DNA from: Sedimentibacter acidaminivorans | GTDB taxonomy: Bacteria > Bacillota > Clostridia > Tissierellales > Sedimentibacteraceae | Direction: 5' to 3' | Assembly: GCF_017873955.1 (NCBI RefSeq) | Contig: NZ_JAGGKS010000005.1 | Location: 62,001-126,000 of the forward strand | Length of the DNA: 64,000 bases | Shown here: in pieces, positions 35,268-43,754 of the stretch | How positions within the stretch are numbered: the stretch's first letter is position 1 | Layout of the letters: each line of letters starts with the position of its first letter | Translations under genes and position numbers: made by a program | The notes under the pieces: generated by a model | The model's database searches: none | The model's input: the letters and a program-made list of their open reading frames with translations, nothing else | What the model was told of the DNA's origin: nothing

Positions 35268-36302
35268 ATGATAAAAAAAACAATCTCGTTTCTAATTATT
35301 TGTATAATGGCTTTTTCAATAGTTATTCCTAATGATATATATGCTTTGGAAAGAGATTATACAGAAACTTTAGATATTAATACTATACAGTCTTTTATTG
35401 ATGAAGGCCAAAGCCTATTAAGAGTATTAAACTTAATAAAAAATATTGAAAAAGAATTAATATATAAAACAATTGATATTGATTTTAATCCAAAAACTGT
35501 CAAAATTCTTGCTATAGGAAATTCTTTTTCAGAAGATGCAGCATATTGGCTTTATGATATAGCTAAATCAGCTGGAGTGGATGTAATTGTAGGTAATGTA
35601 TATTTTAGTGGATGCTCATTAAAAACACATTGGAATAATGCTTCTAACAACAATGCAACATATACATATTATAAATGGACATCTTCTACAATGGAAAAAT
35701 TGGAAAAGCAAACTATGAAGTCTTGTATACTTGATGAAAGATGGGATTTTATAACTTTTCAACAAGCATCTCCAGATTCAGGTATATATAGTACATTTCA
35801 ACCATATTTAAATAATTTAATTGGTTATACAAAAGGCATATCAAGAAATAAAAATGTTAAATTAGCACTTAATATGACTTGGGCATATGCAGAGAACAGC
35901 ACAAATGAAAATTTTGAAACATATAATAGCGACCAAAAAATCATGTATAATTCAATAATTAATTCATATAAACAAGCTTCTTTTGACTCTAATATAGACA
36001 TTATTATACCCTGTGCTACTGCCATTCAAAATGCTAGGACAAACTCTTTGCTTAGAGCTGTTGGAAATGAGTTAACTCTTGATGGATATCATCTAGAAGA
36101 AGATATTGGAAGATATATAGCTGGATTAACATACTTCGAAACTTTAATAGTTAAAAATTGGGACAAAGAAAAAAAAGATATTAATGATGTAACTTTTATG
36201 CCTAACATAAATGATAACAATAAAGAGTTGGTGTCGTTAGTAAAAAATGTAGTAAATAATGCAGTACTTAAACCATATACTGTTACAAGAATTGATAAAT
36301 AA
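35268..36302 (+). CDS. Secreted DUF4886/SGNH-like hydrolase
   Basis: A 344-residue protein with an N-terminal signal peptide (hydrophobic residues 5-18, cleavage probably near IYALE). After a helical spacer comes VKILAIGNSFSEDAAYWLYDIA, the start of DUF4886, in which GNSFS corresponds to the SGNH nucleophile block. Further matches are FSGCSLKTHWNNA, WDFITFQQASPDSG and the late LTLDGYHLEEDIGRYIAGL, where Asp and His fit the catalytic pair. It probably deacylates or otherwise processes a cell-surface carbohydrate, which is inference from the fold. ATG 35268 is preferred because AAGGAAG (35253-35259) has proper spacing. Confidence 0.82.
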   Translation: MIKKTISFLIICIMAFSIVIPNDIYALERDYTETLDINTIQSFIDEGQSLLRVLNLIKNIEKELIYKTIDIDFNPKTVKILAIGNSFSEDAAYWLYDIAKSAGVDVIVGNVYFSGCSLKTHWNNASNNNATYTYYKWTSSTMEKLEKQTMKSCILDERWDFITFQQASPDSGIYSTFQPYLNNLIGYTKGISRNKNVKLALNMTWAYAENSTNENFETYNSDQKIMYNSIINSYKQASFDSNIDIIIPCATAIQNARTNSLLRAVGNELTLDGYHLEEDIGRYIAGLTYFETLIVKNWDKEKKDINDVTFMPNINDNNKELVSLVKNVVNNAVLKPYTVTRIDK

Positions 36303-36320
36303 GTTATAAACAATTTTTTT

Positions 36321-36352
36321 AAAACTATAAGAAATTTTCTTATAGTTTTTTT
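36321..36352 (+). terminator. Terminator after the DUF4886 gene
   Basis: A 14-bp AT-rich stem (36321-36334 with 36336-36349, inner pairs open as the loop) is followed by T residues. Confidence 0.8.
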
Positions 36353-36428
36353 ATGTGATAACATCACTGAAAAAGCCGTAAATAATATTTATAATAGCGA
36401 TATATTAATTTTAGAGAGGAATTAAGTT

Positions 36429-36668
36429 ATGTCTATATTTGGATTATTTGAAAAAAACGATAAAAAAGTTAAAGATTTAAGTAATAAAACATTACGTGTA
36501 CAAAAATTAAGATGTCCACAAAATCATAAGTGTCCAGCGGTTAGGGTTTGCCCAGTTGATGCTTTATCACAAAGTAAATTTGAAGCTCCAAAAATTGATT
36601 TGAAAAAATGTATCAAATGTGGGAAGTGTGTAAGGTATTGTCCAACTAGAGCGCTTGGATTTGAATAA
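36429..36668 (+). CDS. Small 4Fe-4S ferredoxin-type protein
   Basis: A 79-residue protein with a clear C-terminal 4Fe-4S motif CIKCGKCVRYCP and an upstream degenerate set CPQNHKCPAVRVCP, which could bind a second cluster with altered spacing. The N-terminal MSIFGLFEKNDKK is basic and amphipathic. It has a GAGAGG site. The next gene encodes a membrane protein with two short cysteine motifs, so the two may form an electron-transfer pair, though 173 bases separate them. Confidence 0.88.
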   Translation: MSIFGLFEKNDKKVKDLSNKTLRVQKLRCPQNHKCPAVRVCPVDALSQSKFEAPKIDLKKCIKCGKCVRYCPTRALGFE

Positions 36669-36841
36669 AAAATAGAAACCTATTTATATATAAATAGAAA
36701 ACCATAATATAAAATAAAAATATTACAATTGATAATTGTATTGATATATTAACACCAGAAGTTATCACTTCTAAGATAAATAATCTAAAATTATTTGATT
36801 GTATATTTTTTTGCAGAAAGATTAAAAAATCGGAGGGGTTT

Positions 36842-37432
36842 ATGAACAATTTTATAAAAAATATTAAAAACAATAAATATCTATTTGTAATCAATTTACT
36901 ATATTTTGCACTTGGAATTGTGAATATAAATTTTGCGCTTTTAGGATTTATTTGTATGATGCTTCCTATGTATTTGCTAATAAAAACAAATAAGAAAACC
37001 TACTGTCAAGGTTATTGCCCTAGGGCTAATCTTTATACAAAGGTTGGTAAATCAACTAATAAATATTCTGGTAAAACACCAAAGTATTTCATTAATGGAA
37101 ATATGAAATGGATAATGCTATCATATTTTGGTATTAGCTTGTTTTTTATTATGATGTCAACTATTAGAGTTTCATCAGGATTAATGATGCCAATGAAAAG
37201 TTTAAGATTTTTAATTTTATTTACAGTTCCATTTGAAATGATACAACTTATAGAATTAAATAATATATTACCTTGGATTACACATTTATCTTATCGTTTT
37301 TACTCTATGATGATGACTACAACTGTCATTGGTTTAGTTTTGGCCCTTATATACAAACCTAAAACATGGTGTGTAATTTGTCCAATAGCTACAATTTCGG
37401 ATGTATATTTAAAGGCTAATAAAAAATTGTAA
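36842..37432 (+). CDS. NapH/NosR-like membrane iron-sulfur protein
   Basis: A 196-residue membrane protein with about five helices. It carries two cysteine motifs, YCQGYCPRANLY (about residues 56-67) and WCVICPIATISD (about 177-188), which resemble the CxxxCP motifs of the NapH/YccM/RnfD-associated polyferredoxin membrane family. It lacks the cytoplasmic double-ferredoxin domain of full NapH, so the separate ferredoxin at 36429 may supply it. Function is presumably electron transfer across or along the membrane. GGAGGGG supports ATG 36842. Confidence 0.72.
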   Translation: MNNFIKNIKNNKYLFVINLLYFALGIVNINFALLGFICMMLPMYLLIKTNKKTYCQGYCPRANLYTKVGKSTNKYSGKTPKYFINGNMKWIMLSYFGISLFFIMMSTIRVSSGLMMPMKSLRFLILFTVPFEMIQLIELNNILPWITHLSYRFYSMMMTTTVIGLVLALIYKPKTWCVICPIATISDVYLKANKKL

Positions 37433-37698
37433 TGTTTAGTTGGAAACGGTTAGTTTTTTATTAAAATGATTGATTATTTAATATGATTAGATATATAATG
37501 GATACGAAAGTTATAATATTCCTGTTTATTAACATTATTAGGATTTTAATTATTTTGATTAAATGAATGAGGTAAGTTCCATACAAACTATGATATAATT
37601 AGTAAATATTAAAAAGTAGAGAAATCAATCTATTTACGCAGAATAATTTAATAAATTACCATATCTATATAATTATTAAAGATAGAGAGGAAAATATA

Positions 37699-38883
37699 TT
37701 GTTAGAGCAAAAACAGCAACGAACAACTAGTTATTATACTAAGTTGATAGCAGTTTCTATCGGGCATTTTTTCAATGATTTCTACATGAATTTGATCCCA
37801 CCTATTTTATTTTTATTCGTTCAAGCACTTGGTTTAAGTTTAGCTCAACAGGCATTTATTGCTTTTGTAATTACAAGTGGTGGTTCGTTTGCACAGCCAG
37901 TTATCGGATATTTAGTAGATAAACGAGGGAAACCATATTTAATTATTTATTCTTTGATGTGGATATCTTTTTGGATGTCCATTTCTGGAATAATCTCAAA
38001 TTATTATTTATTAGTTATAGCATTAGGATTAGGCTCTTTGGCATCTGCTCTGTTTCATCCGCTGGGGTCTGCAATGGCTGTAAGGCTGGGAAAAAAGTCA
38101 ATGGGTAAAAGTTTATCGATTTTTATGACTATTGGGGGTTTTGCTGCTTCAGTATCACCTATGGTAGCTATTCCAATAGTAAAAAGTTATGGTTTAAGTT
38201 CGCTAGTCTTGTTTATGATTCCTGGTATTCTGATTGCATTTTTTCTTTACTATGCACAAGTACAAAAGGTTGAATTGAATCAATCTATTGAGAAGAAAGA
38301 GAAAAAAAGCGAGAAATTTGATTTTCATTGTGCAAAGTGGATTTCTATATTAGTTTTTATATCATCAAATAAAGTTCTTGTTAGGAGTTTTTTGATTACA
38401 TTTGGAGCACAAATAATGCTACTAAAACAAGTTAGCGTTGAAGTTGCAGGAGTAGTATTGTCAGCATATTTACTGGCTAATTCACTAGGTACTATTATAG
38501 GGGGATTTTTAGATGATTTAATTGGAAGCAAGAGAGTATTGTTAATCTTTAATTTGTTTGTTTTAATTTGTATGTCTTTAATTGTATTTATGCCTAGAAT
38601 ATTTATGGTGATTGGCTTTGTGCTTATGGGGTTTGCTTTAAGTGGTTCAAGTACAGCTAATATAGTAATGACACAAGGCTTAATGCCTAAAAATATTAAT
38701 GTTGCGACAGGATTAATTATGGGATTTTCAGGTGGATTAGGTGGACTTATAATGTTAGCATTTGGTAAAATAGCAGATATACATGGACTGCTTACAAGTG
38801 CATCATATTTGTTGATACCTCTTGTTCTAGTAGTTTTTACCACTTTAATATTGCCAAATGAAAAGTCTATTGAAGATATGTAG
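37699..38883 (+). CDS. MFS exporter of the fosmidomycin-resistance (Fsr) type
   Basis: A 394-residue transporter with twelve predicted helices. The start GHFFNDFYMNLIPPILFLF and the loop GYLVDKRGKPYLI followed by LGSLASALFHPLGSAMAVRLG match Fsr-family exporters. A charged loop KKEKKSEKF separates the two halves. It starts at TTG 37699 with GAGAGGA upstream. It is a stand-alone gene, with TATGATATAAT at 37590 as a likely -10. The substrate is unknown. Confidence 0.88.
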   Translation: MLEQKQQRTTSYYTKLIAVSIGHFFNDFYMNLIPPILFLFVQALGLSLAQQAFIAFVITSGGSFAQPVIGYLVDKRGKPYLIIYSLMWISFWMSISGIISNYYLLVIALGLGSLASALFHPLGSAMAVRLGKKSMGKSLSIFMTIGGFAASVSPMVAIPIVKSYGLSSLVLFMIPGILIAFFLYYAQVQKVELNQSIEKKEKKSEKFDFHCAKWISILVFISSNKVLVRSFLITFGAQIMLLKQVSVEVAGVVLSAYLLANSLGTIIGGFLDDLIGSKRVLLIFNLFVLICMSLIVFMPRIFMVIGFVLMGFALSGSSTANIVMTQGLMPKNINVATGLIMGFSGGLGGLIMLAFGKIADIHGLLTSASYLLIPLVLVVFTTLILPNEKSIEDM

Positions 38884-39204
38884 TTAGAAAGTAAAGAGCT
38901 GTGAATAAAATTTTACACAAATTATATAAACATCATATTTTTTTATATATAGTTTATGGTTATTATTATTTTAGAAAATTTACTTTTTAGTTTGATCCCT
39001 CATATGTCAAATAATTTCTAGTGATATGCCCATCTTTACTATTAGCAGTTTAATTATAAATTGTTAATAGTAGAGGTGGGCATATTTTTTATGGAAAGAA
39101 AAATTACTATTAATTAGCATATATATAACATTTTTGTAAAACATAGACTTTAATAATAATAATGTGTTATAATTAATTTATTAATAAAAATTTAAGGAGC
39201 TAAT
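38884..39204 (+). other. 321-bp gap holding a long terminator
   Basis: The only structure I can support here is the hairpin at 39024-39090. The remaining AT-rich sequence before the nitroreductase gene has the likely -10 TATAAT near 39166 and the AAGGAG site, but no reading frame. Confidence 0.7.
39024..39090 (+). terminator. Unusually long plus-strand terminator hairpin
   Basis: A 24-bp stem (39024-39047 with 39062-39085) has no mismatch if read as plus-strand RNA, including three G-U pairs that would be A-C mismatches on the other strand. A 14-base loop and a T run complete it. Confidence 0.85.
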
Positions 39205-40056
39205 ATGGAATACGAAAAACTAGCTACAGAACTTATAAAAGAAAGAAAATCTACGAGGACATTTGATACAAATGATATAGATAAAGATACTTTAAAAAGA
39301 CTCAATGATTATATTGCAGAAGTTAATAATGAGACAACAAAAATTAAAGCAAGGTTTATAATAATCAGCAATAAAGATAGTAATATAACTGGAAAAACAT
39401 CAGAAAAACTCGGAACATATGGTGTAATATCAGGTGCTAATTTATTTATTGTTGGAATTTTAGATAAAGATGATAAAAGAGCACTTGAGTTTGGTTATTG
39501 GTTTGAAAAAATAATTTTATTTGCTACCGATATAGGTTTAAAAACCTGTTGGCTCGGCGGGACATTTAATAAGAGTAATTTTGAACAAAAGTCAAATTTG
39601 CTTGAGAATGAGTTTATACCAATCATTTCCCCAGTAGGGATAAAAAAGGAAAAATCAAGAGTCCTTGAGGTTACGATGCGAGCACTTGTAGGAGCTAATA
39701 AAAGAAAAGCTTGGAGTGAATTGTTTTTCAATGAAGATATGTCTTTACCATTGACAGAAACTAGTGCTGGTAAATATAATATACCGTTAGAAATGGTTAG
39801 ATTAGGACCTTCTGCTTCAAACAAGCAGCCATGGAGAGTTATAAAAGAAAAGGGATTATACCATTTTTTCCTATGTAGAACAAAAGGCTATGGTGTTGTG
39901 GATTTTGATATGCAGAAGAATGATTTAGGTATAGCAAAATGTCACTTTGAATTAGCTACAAAAGAATTAGGGTTAGATGGCAATTGGGATATAATAGAAG
40001 GTATAACTGTACCAAATGATTGGGAATATGTTTACACTTGGATATCTAAAGAATAG
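39205..40056 (+). CDS. Nitroreductase-family flavoprotein (TM1586-type)
   Basis: A 283-residue protein made of two half-domains of the nitroreductase fold. The N-terminal KERKSTRTFD is the usual FMN-phosphate-binding start. The middle GLKTCWLGGTFNKSNF and the C-terminal RLGPSASNKQPWRVI are recognised FMN contacts of the TM1586 subgroup. It would reduce an unknown substrate using NAD(P)H. It has AAGGAG upstream and is followed by the deacylase gene 82 bases later. Confidence 0.85.
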   Translation: MEYEKLATELIKERKSTRTFDTNDIDKDTLKRLNDYIAEVNNETTKIKARFIIISNKDSNITGKTSEKLGTYGVISGANLFIVGILDKDDKRALEFGYWFEKIILFATDIGLKTCWLGGTFNKSNFEQKSNLLENEFIPIISPVGIKKEKSRVLEVTMRALVGANKRKAWSELFFNEDMSLPLTETSAGKYNIPLEMVRLGPSASNKQPWRVIKEKGLYHFFLCRTKGYGVVDFDMQKNDLGIAKCHFELATKELGLDGNWDIIEGITVPNDWEYVYTWISKE

Positions 40057-40138
40057 ATATTGATAACAATAAAGTGAATCTGATAAAATATTATCATAAA
40101 TGTACAAGCGTAATAAGGATTAATAGGAGAATAAAACA

Positions 40139-40684
40139 ATGATAAAAATAGATAAAACGTTATATAATTTAAGACCTACGGATGAAAATAGGCTTGAAAA
40201 GGAAATGGTTACATATGATTTGTTGGATAAACTTAATATTTCATATATTAGAATAGACCATGATGAGACTGCAACTATAGAAGATTGTATTGAGGTTGAA
40301 GACCTTTTGGGAATACAAATATGTAAAAATTTATTTCTGTGTAACGCATCAAAGACAGATTTCTATTTACTTTTAATGCCAGGTGATAAAAAATTTGTAA
40401 CAAAGAATTTATCAAAGCAAATTGGAAGTTCAAGGCTATCTTTTGCTGGCGGTGAGTATATGGAGAAGTTTTTGAATATTACACCTGGATCTGTTAGTAT
40501 ACTTGGGCTTATGAACGATAAGGAGTGCAAAGTTAAATTGCTAATTGATAAGGAAATAGTTGAATCAGAGTATTTTGGTTGTCATCCATGTATAAATACT
40601 TCTAGTCTAAAAATAAAAATATCTGATATATTAAATAAATTTTTACCTTATACAGGACATGATCCATTAATAGTAGAGCTCTAA
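40139..40684 (+). CDS. YbaK/ProX-type aminoacyl-tRNA deacylase (PrdX-like)
   Basis: A 181-residue trans-editing protein resembling the editing domain of prolyl-tRNA synthetase. Recognisable segments are LDKLNISYIRIDHDETATIEDC at the N-terminus, CKNLFLCNASKTDFYLLLMPGDKKF with the conserved lysine region, and the late FGCHPCINTSSLKI. Members clear alanine wrongly attached to tRNA-Pro; in proline-reducing clostridia the homologue is called PrdX. No proline reductase genes are near, so it is a housekeeping editor here. Confidence 0.88.
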   Translation: MIKIDKTLYNLRPTDENRLEKEMVTYDLLDKLNISYIRIDHDETATIEDCIEVEDLLGIQICKNLFLCNASKTDFYLLLMPGDKKFVTKNLSKQIGSSRLSFAGGEYMEKFLNITPGSVSILGLMNDKECKVKLLIDKEIVESEYFGCHPCINTSSLKIKISDILNKFLPYTGHDPLIVEL

Positions 40685-40735
40685 AATAAAAGACATATTT
40701 TTTATTTATAAATAAATTTATCAAGGAGAGTATAA

Positions 40736-41929
40736 ATGCTTACAAAAGCAAATCAAAAAAATGGTGATATCCTTTCTATTTTAGGATTTGGTTGCATGAG
40801 ATTACCTACGAAGGGAAATTCAATAGATGAGACAAGAACTATAGAAATGATTCACGATGCTATAGAAAAAGGTGTAAATTATTTCGATACGGCATATTTT
40901 TATCATGGTGGAAAAAGTGAATCAATGCTTGGTAAAGCACTATCAGGTGGCTATAGAGAAAAGGTTAAAGTTGCAACTAAGCTTCCTCCTTTTTTGGTTA
41001 AAAATTTAGATGGCGCTAAAAAGATTATGTCAACTCAACTTTCAAAATTACAAACAGAATATATTGATTACTATCTCTTACATATGCTAACTGATAAACC
41101 TATGTTTGATAGATTAGTTTCGTTAGGAATTATGGAATGGCTAGAGGAACTAAAAAGAGATGGCACCATTAAAAATATAGGATTTTCATTTCATGGAGGA
41201 AAAACTGATTTTGAATTAATTGTAAAAGCATATCCATGGGATTTTTGCCAAATACAATACAATTACTTGGATGAAAATAATCAAGCTACGAAATCAGGTT
41301 TACTTTTGGCATCATCTTTGGGAATTCCCGTCATTATAATGGAACCATTGCGTGGAGGTAAATTAGTTAATAATTTACCTCAAGAAGTAATTCAAACATT
41401 TAAAAATTATGATTCGGAAAGAACTCCAGCTGAATGGGCATTAAGGTGGATATGGAATCACTCTGAAGTAAATGTTGTATTGTCAGGTATGAGCACTGAA
41501 GAACAAATGAAGGAAAATATAAAAATTGCAAGTGATGCAAGAGAAAACTCTCTAACAGAAGGAGAAAATAAAATTTTCGATAAAGTCAAATCAGTAATGT
41601 TGGAAAAAACAAAAATACCATGTACTGGTTGCGGTTATTGCATGCCATGTCCATATGGAGTTAATATTCCAGGTTGCTTTTCTAGCTATAATGATAAATA
41701 TTTGTTAGAAGATAAACTCATGAGGTGGAAGTATATGCAAACATTAGGAGCTATGTCAGAGAAACCAGCTTTTGCATCTCAATGTGTCGAGTGTGGTAAA
41801 TGTGAGAGCCATTGCCCTCAAAATATTCAAATACGAAAAGAACTTAAAATAGTTAGTAAAGAGATGGAAGGTATTTTGTTTAAGCCTGTTGTAAAAGTAG
41901 CAAGAAAATTTTTAAAAATTAAAAAATAA
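40736..41929 (+). CDS. Aldo/keto reductase with C-terminal 4Fe-4S domain
   Basis: A 397-residue protein. The N-terminal ~300 residues are an aldo/keto reductase barrel with FDTAYFYHGGKSE (catalytic Asp and Tyr) and YYLLHML. The C-terminal ~110 residues add cysteine motifs CTGCGYCMPCPYGVNIPGCF and CVECGKCESHCPQNI, typical of the clostridial ferredoxin-fused group. It may use ferredoxin-derived electrons or bind a cluster for stability. It begins a short operon with the VOC protein 18 bases later. Confidence 0.93.
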   Translation: MLTKANQKNGDILSILGFGCMRLPTKGNSIDETRTIEMIHDAIEKGVNYFDTAYFYHGGKSESMLGKALSGGYREKVKVATKLPPFLVKNLDGAKKIMSTQLSKLQTEYIDYYLLHMLTDKPMFDRLVSLGIMEWLEELKRDGTIKNIGFSFHGGKTDFELIVKAYPWDFCQIQYNYLDENNQATKSGLLLASSLGIPVIIMEPLRGGKLVNNLPQEVIQTFKNYDSERTPAEWALRWIWNHSEVNVVLSGMSTEEQMKENIKIASDARENSLTEGENKIFDKVKSVMLEKTKIPCTGCGYCMPCPYGVNIPGCFSSYNDKYLLEDKLMRWKYMQTLGAMSEKPAFASQCVECGKCESHCPQNIQIRKELKIVSKEMEGILFKPVVKVARKFLKIKK

Positions 41930-41947
41930 GATTTTAAGGAGGCAATT

Positions 41948-42319
41948 ATGAAATTTTTATGGACTACAATTATTGTAAAGGATATGGAGGAATCAATTAA
42001 GTTTTATGAAGAAGTAGTAGGATTAAAGGTTGTTGATAAGATTAGTGCAGGACCTGATATGAATATTACATTCTTGGGTGAGGGTGAAACTAAAATTGAA
42101 TTAATATGTAGTGAGAAACTTAAAAATATGGACCCAGGAAATGCTGTTACATTAGGCTTTGAAGTAGATTCCTTAGATGATATGATTGATTTTATAAATA
42201 AAAGAGGTATTTCAATAAAAACAGGACCAGTACAACCTAATCCAAGTTTGAAGTATTTTATAATACACGATCCAAATGGTATAAAAATTCAATTCGCGCA
42301 ACATTTGAATGGAAAATAA
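41948..42319 (+). CDS. VOC/glyoxalase-family protein
   Basis: A 123-residue single VOC domain. MEESIKFYEEVVGLKVV is the standard N-terminal beta-alpha unit, and the second half has KYFIIHDPNGIKIQFAQH with Glu replaced by Gln at the usual metal-ligand position (EF in most). Metal ligands are therefore uncertain. It is immediately downstream of the aldo/keto reductase, with AAGGAGG. A role in detoxifying reactive carbonyls would fit both, but is inference. Confidence 0.85.
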   Translation: MKFLWTTIIVKDMEESIKFYEEVVGLKVVDKISAGPDMNITFLGEGETKIELICSEKLKNMDPGNAVTLGFEVDSLDDMIDFINKRGISIKTGPVQPNPSLKYFIIHDPNGIKIQFAQHLNGK

Positions 42320-42433
42320 TAAATTTAGCATGTCAAATTTTAAGGATACCATATATTAGCGTATTAAAATTATAGTTTTTAAGTTAGTATATATTCAACA
42401 AAGAAATTCATAGAAAGATGAGATATAATTAAG

Positions 42434-43162
42434 ATGAGTAAACAAGTTAATTTGCTATATTTTAGTGCAACTGACAGAACTGCTCAAGTTGTTAAGGCTG
42501 TTGCAGATGGAATGAACAGAGAAATTAAAGAATACAATATTACATTACCTAAAAATCGAGAATATGATATTAACTTTAAAAAAGATGAAGTAGTTATTAT
42601 TGGAGTTCCTGTTTATGGCGGTAGGATTCCGAAATTTTTAGAAGGATTTTTAGATAGAGTAAAAGGTAATAATACAGCTGCTATTTTAGTTGCTGTTTAT
42701 GGTAATTGAAATTATGATGATTCTTTGGTTGAGCTTAGGGATATTGTTGAGAAAAATGGATTTATTGTTTTTGCAGCTAGTGCATTTATAGGAGAGCATT
42801 CTTATACTGATAAAGTTGCAACAAATAGACCAGACACTAAGGATTTGCAAAAAGCCAAAGAATTTGGTGTTAAAGCAGAAGAAAAAATATCTTTTTCACA
42901 AGACTTATTGAATGCAAATAAACTTTTCATAAAAGGGAATTTCCCATATAAAGAGAGAAAATTAGGAGTAAAATGTGCACCTGAAACAAATATAAATTGT
43001 ACCAATTGTGGAATATGTGCTGATAACTGCCCTATGGAAGCCATAAGTTTTAATAATTATAGAGATATAGATGCTGAAAAATGTATCAATTGTTGTAGCT
43101 GTATACAAAAATGTCCTAGTTCAGCTAAATCATTTGTTCATGAACATATCATTAAAGGGTGA
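42434..43162 (+). pseudogene. Flavodoxin-ferredoxin (EFR1-type) gene interrupted by an in-frame TGA
   Basis: The frame runs from ATG 42434 to 43162 as one 242-residue protein with a TGA at 42707-42709 (codon 92). Upstream is a flavodoxin-like domain (LLYFSATDRTAQVVKAV, then GVPVYGGRIP), downstream are its second half and two 4Fe-4S motifs, CTNCGICADNCP and CINCCSCIQKCP. The TGA falls in the flavin loop AVYGN-stop-NYDD, where relatives have arginine (GNRNYDD), one base away from AGA or CGA. A nonsense mutation or sequencing error is most likely; selenocysteine is possible but I find no convincing SECIS stem after the TGA. It would otherwise be an electron-transfer flavoprotein. Confidence 0.78.
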
Positions 43163-43223
43163 CTTGGTGATAAAATAACAAATCTAACAAACAATACCAC
43201 AGCACTGTAAGGAGAATAAGAAA

Positions 43224-43598
43224 ATGCAAAATATTTTATATGTTGGATTAGGCGGTTTCATTGGAGCTTCATTGAGATATATTATTTCATTACATTCATC
43301 AAGAATTTTAGGTACACAACTACCATATGGAACTTTAATAGTTAATGTTTTAGGAGGATTTTTAATTGGTGTTATAATGGAATTAAGTATAAAAAATAAT
43401 ATGATGTCTCAAAGCTTAAAATTGTTTCTAACAACAGGCATAATGGGTGGACTAACTACATTTTCCACATTTAGTTATGAAACAGTTGCTCTTTTTAGTG
43501 GTGGAAGTTATATTTTAGGAATGGTTAATGCAGGATTAAATTTATTTTTAAGTATATCAGGAGTTATATTAGGAAAATTGATTACACAATTTATTTAA
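43224..43598 (+). CDS. crcB: Fluoride ion exporter CrcB
   Basis: A 124-residue four-helix membrane protein. GGFIGASLRYIIS, PYGTLIVNVLGGFLIGVIME and GIMGGLTTFSTFSYET are the classic CrcB/Fluc motifs, including the conserved Asn and the FSTFS box. Fluc channels are dual-topology dimers. Only one crcB is present, so it is a homodimer type, whereas many Firmicutes have a pair. No fluoride riboswitch is seen upstream. GGAG precedes the ATG. Confidence 0.95.
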   Translation: MQNILYVGLGGFIGASLRYIISLHSSRILGTQLPYGTLIVNVLGGFLIGVIMELSIKNNMMSQSLKLFLTTGIMGGLTTFSTFSYETVALFSGGSYILGMVNAGLNLFLSISGVILGKLITQFI

Positions 43599-43754
43599 AA
43601 TCATAGTTTAAAAAATTTTATCCATTTATCTAAAATAGTTTTAAAGGATATAATTCTAATAATAAGAAACAATAATTTTGAACAAATTAATTATATACAT
43701 TAGTTTGTTAATCTTATATTAGATTATAAAATTTAGAATAAATGGAGAAAAATT

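Noticed and set aside
38325-38843. 172-codon minus-strand open frame within the MFS exporter gene
   Set aside because: It mirrors the coding strand of a clear transporter and has no start signal or recognisable domain.
39001-39010. CATATGTCA resembling a half of the GACATATGTC operator
   Set aside because: Only one arm is intact (TCATATGTC), it is not near a promoter in the right position, and single partial matches are expected by chance in AT-rich DNA.
42707-42760. SECIS element after the in-frame TGA
   Set aside because: I could not find a stem with the usual length and an apical loop G at the expected distance; only weak A-T pairings appear.
43163-43223. Possible fluoride riboswitch upstream of crcB
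   Set aside because: The leader has only 61 bases and lacks the conserved fluoride-aptamer core; no pseudoknot pairing could be drawn.
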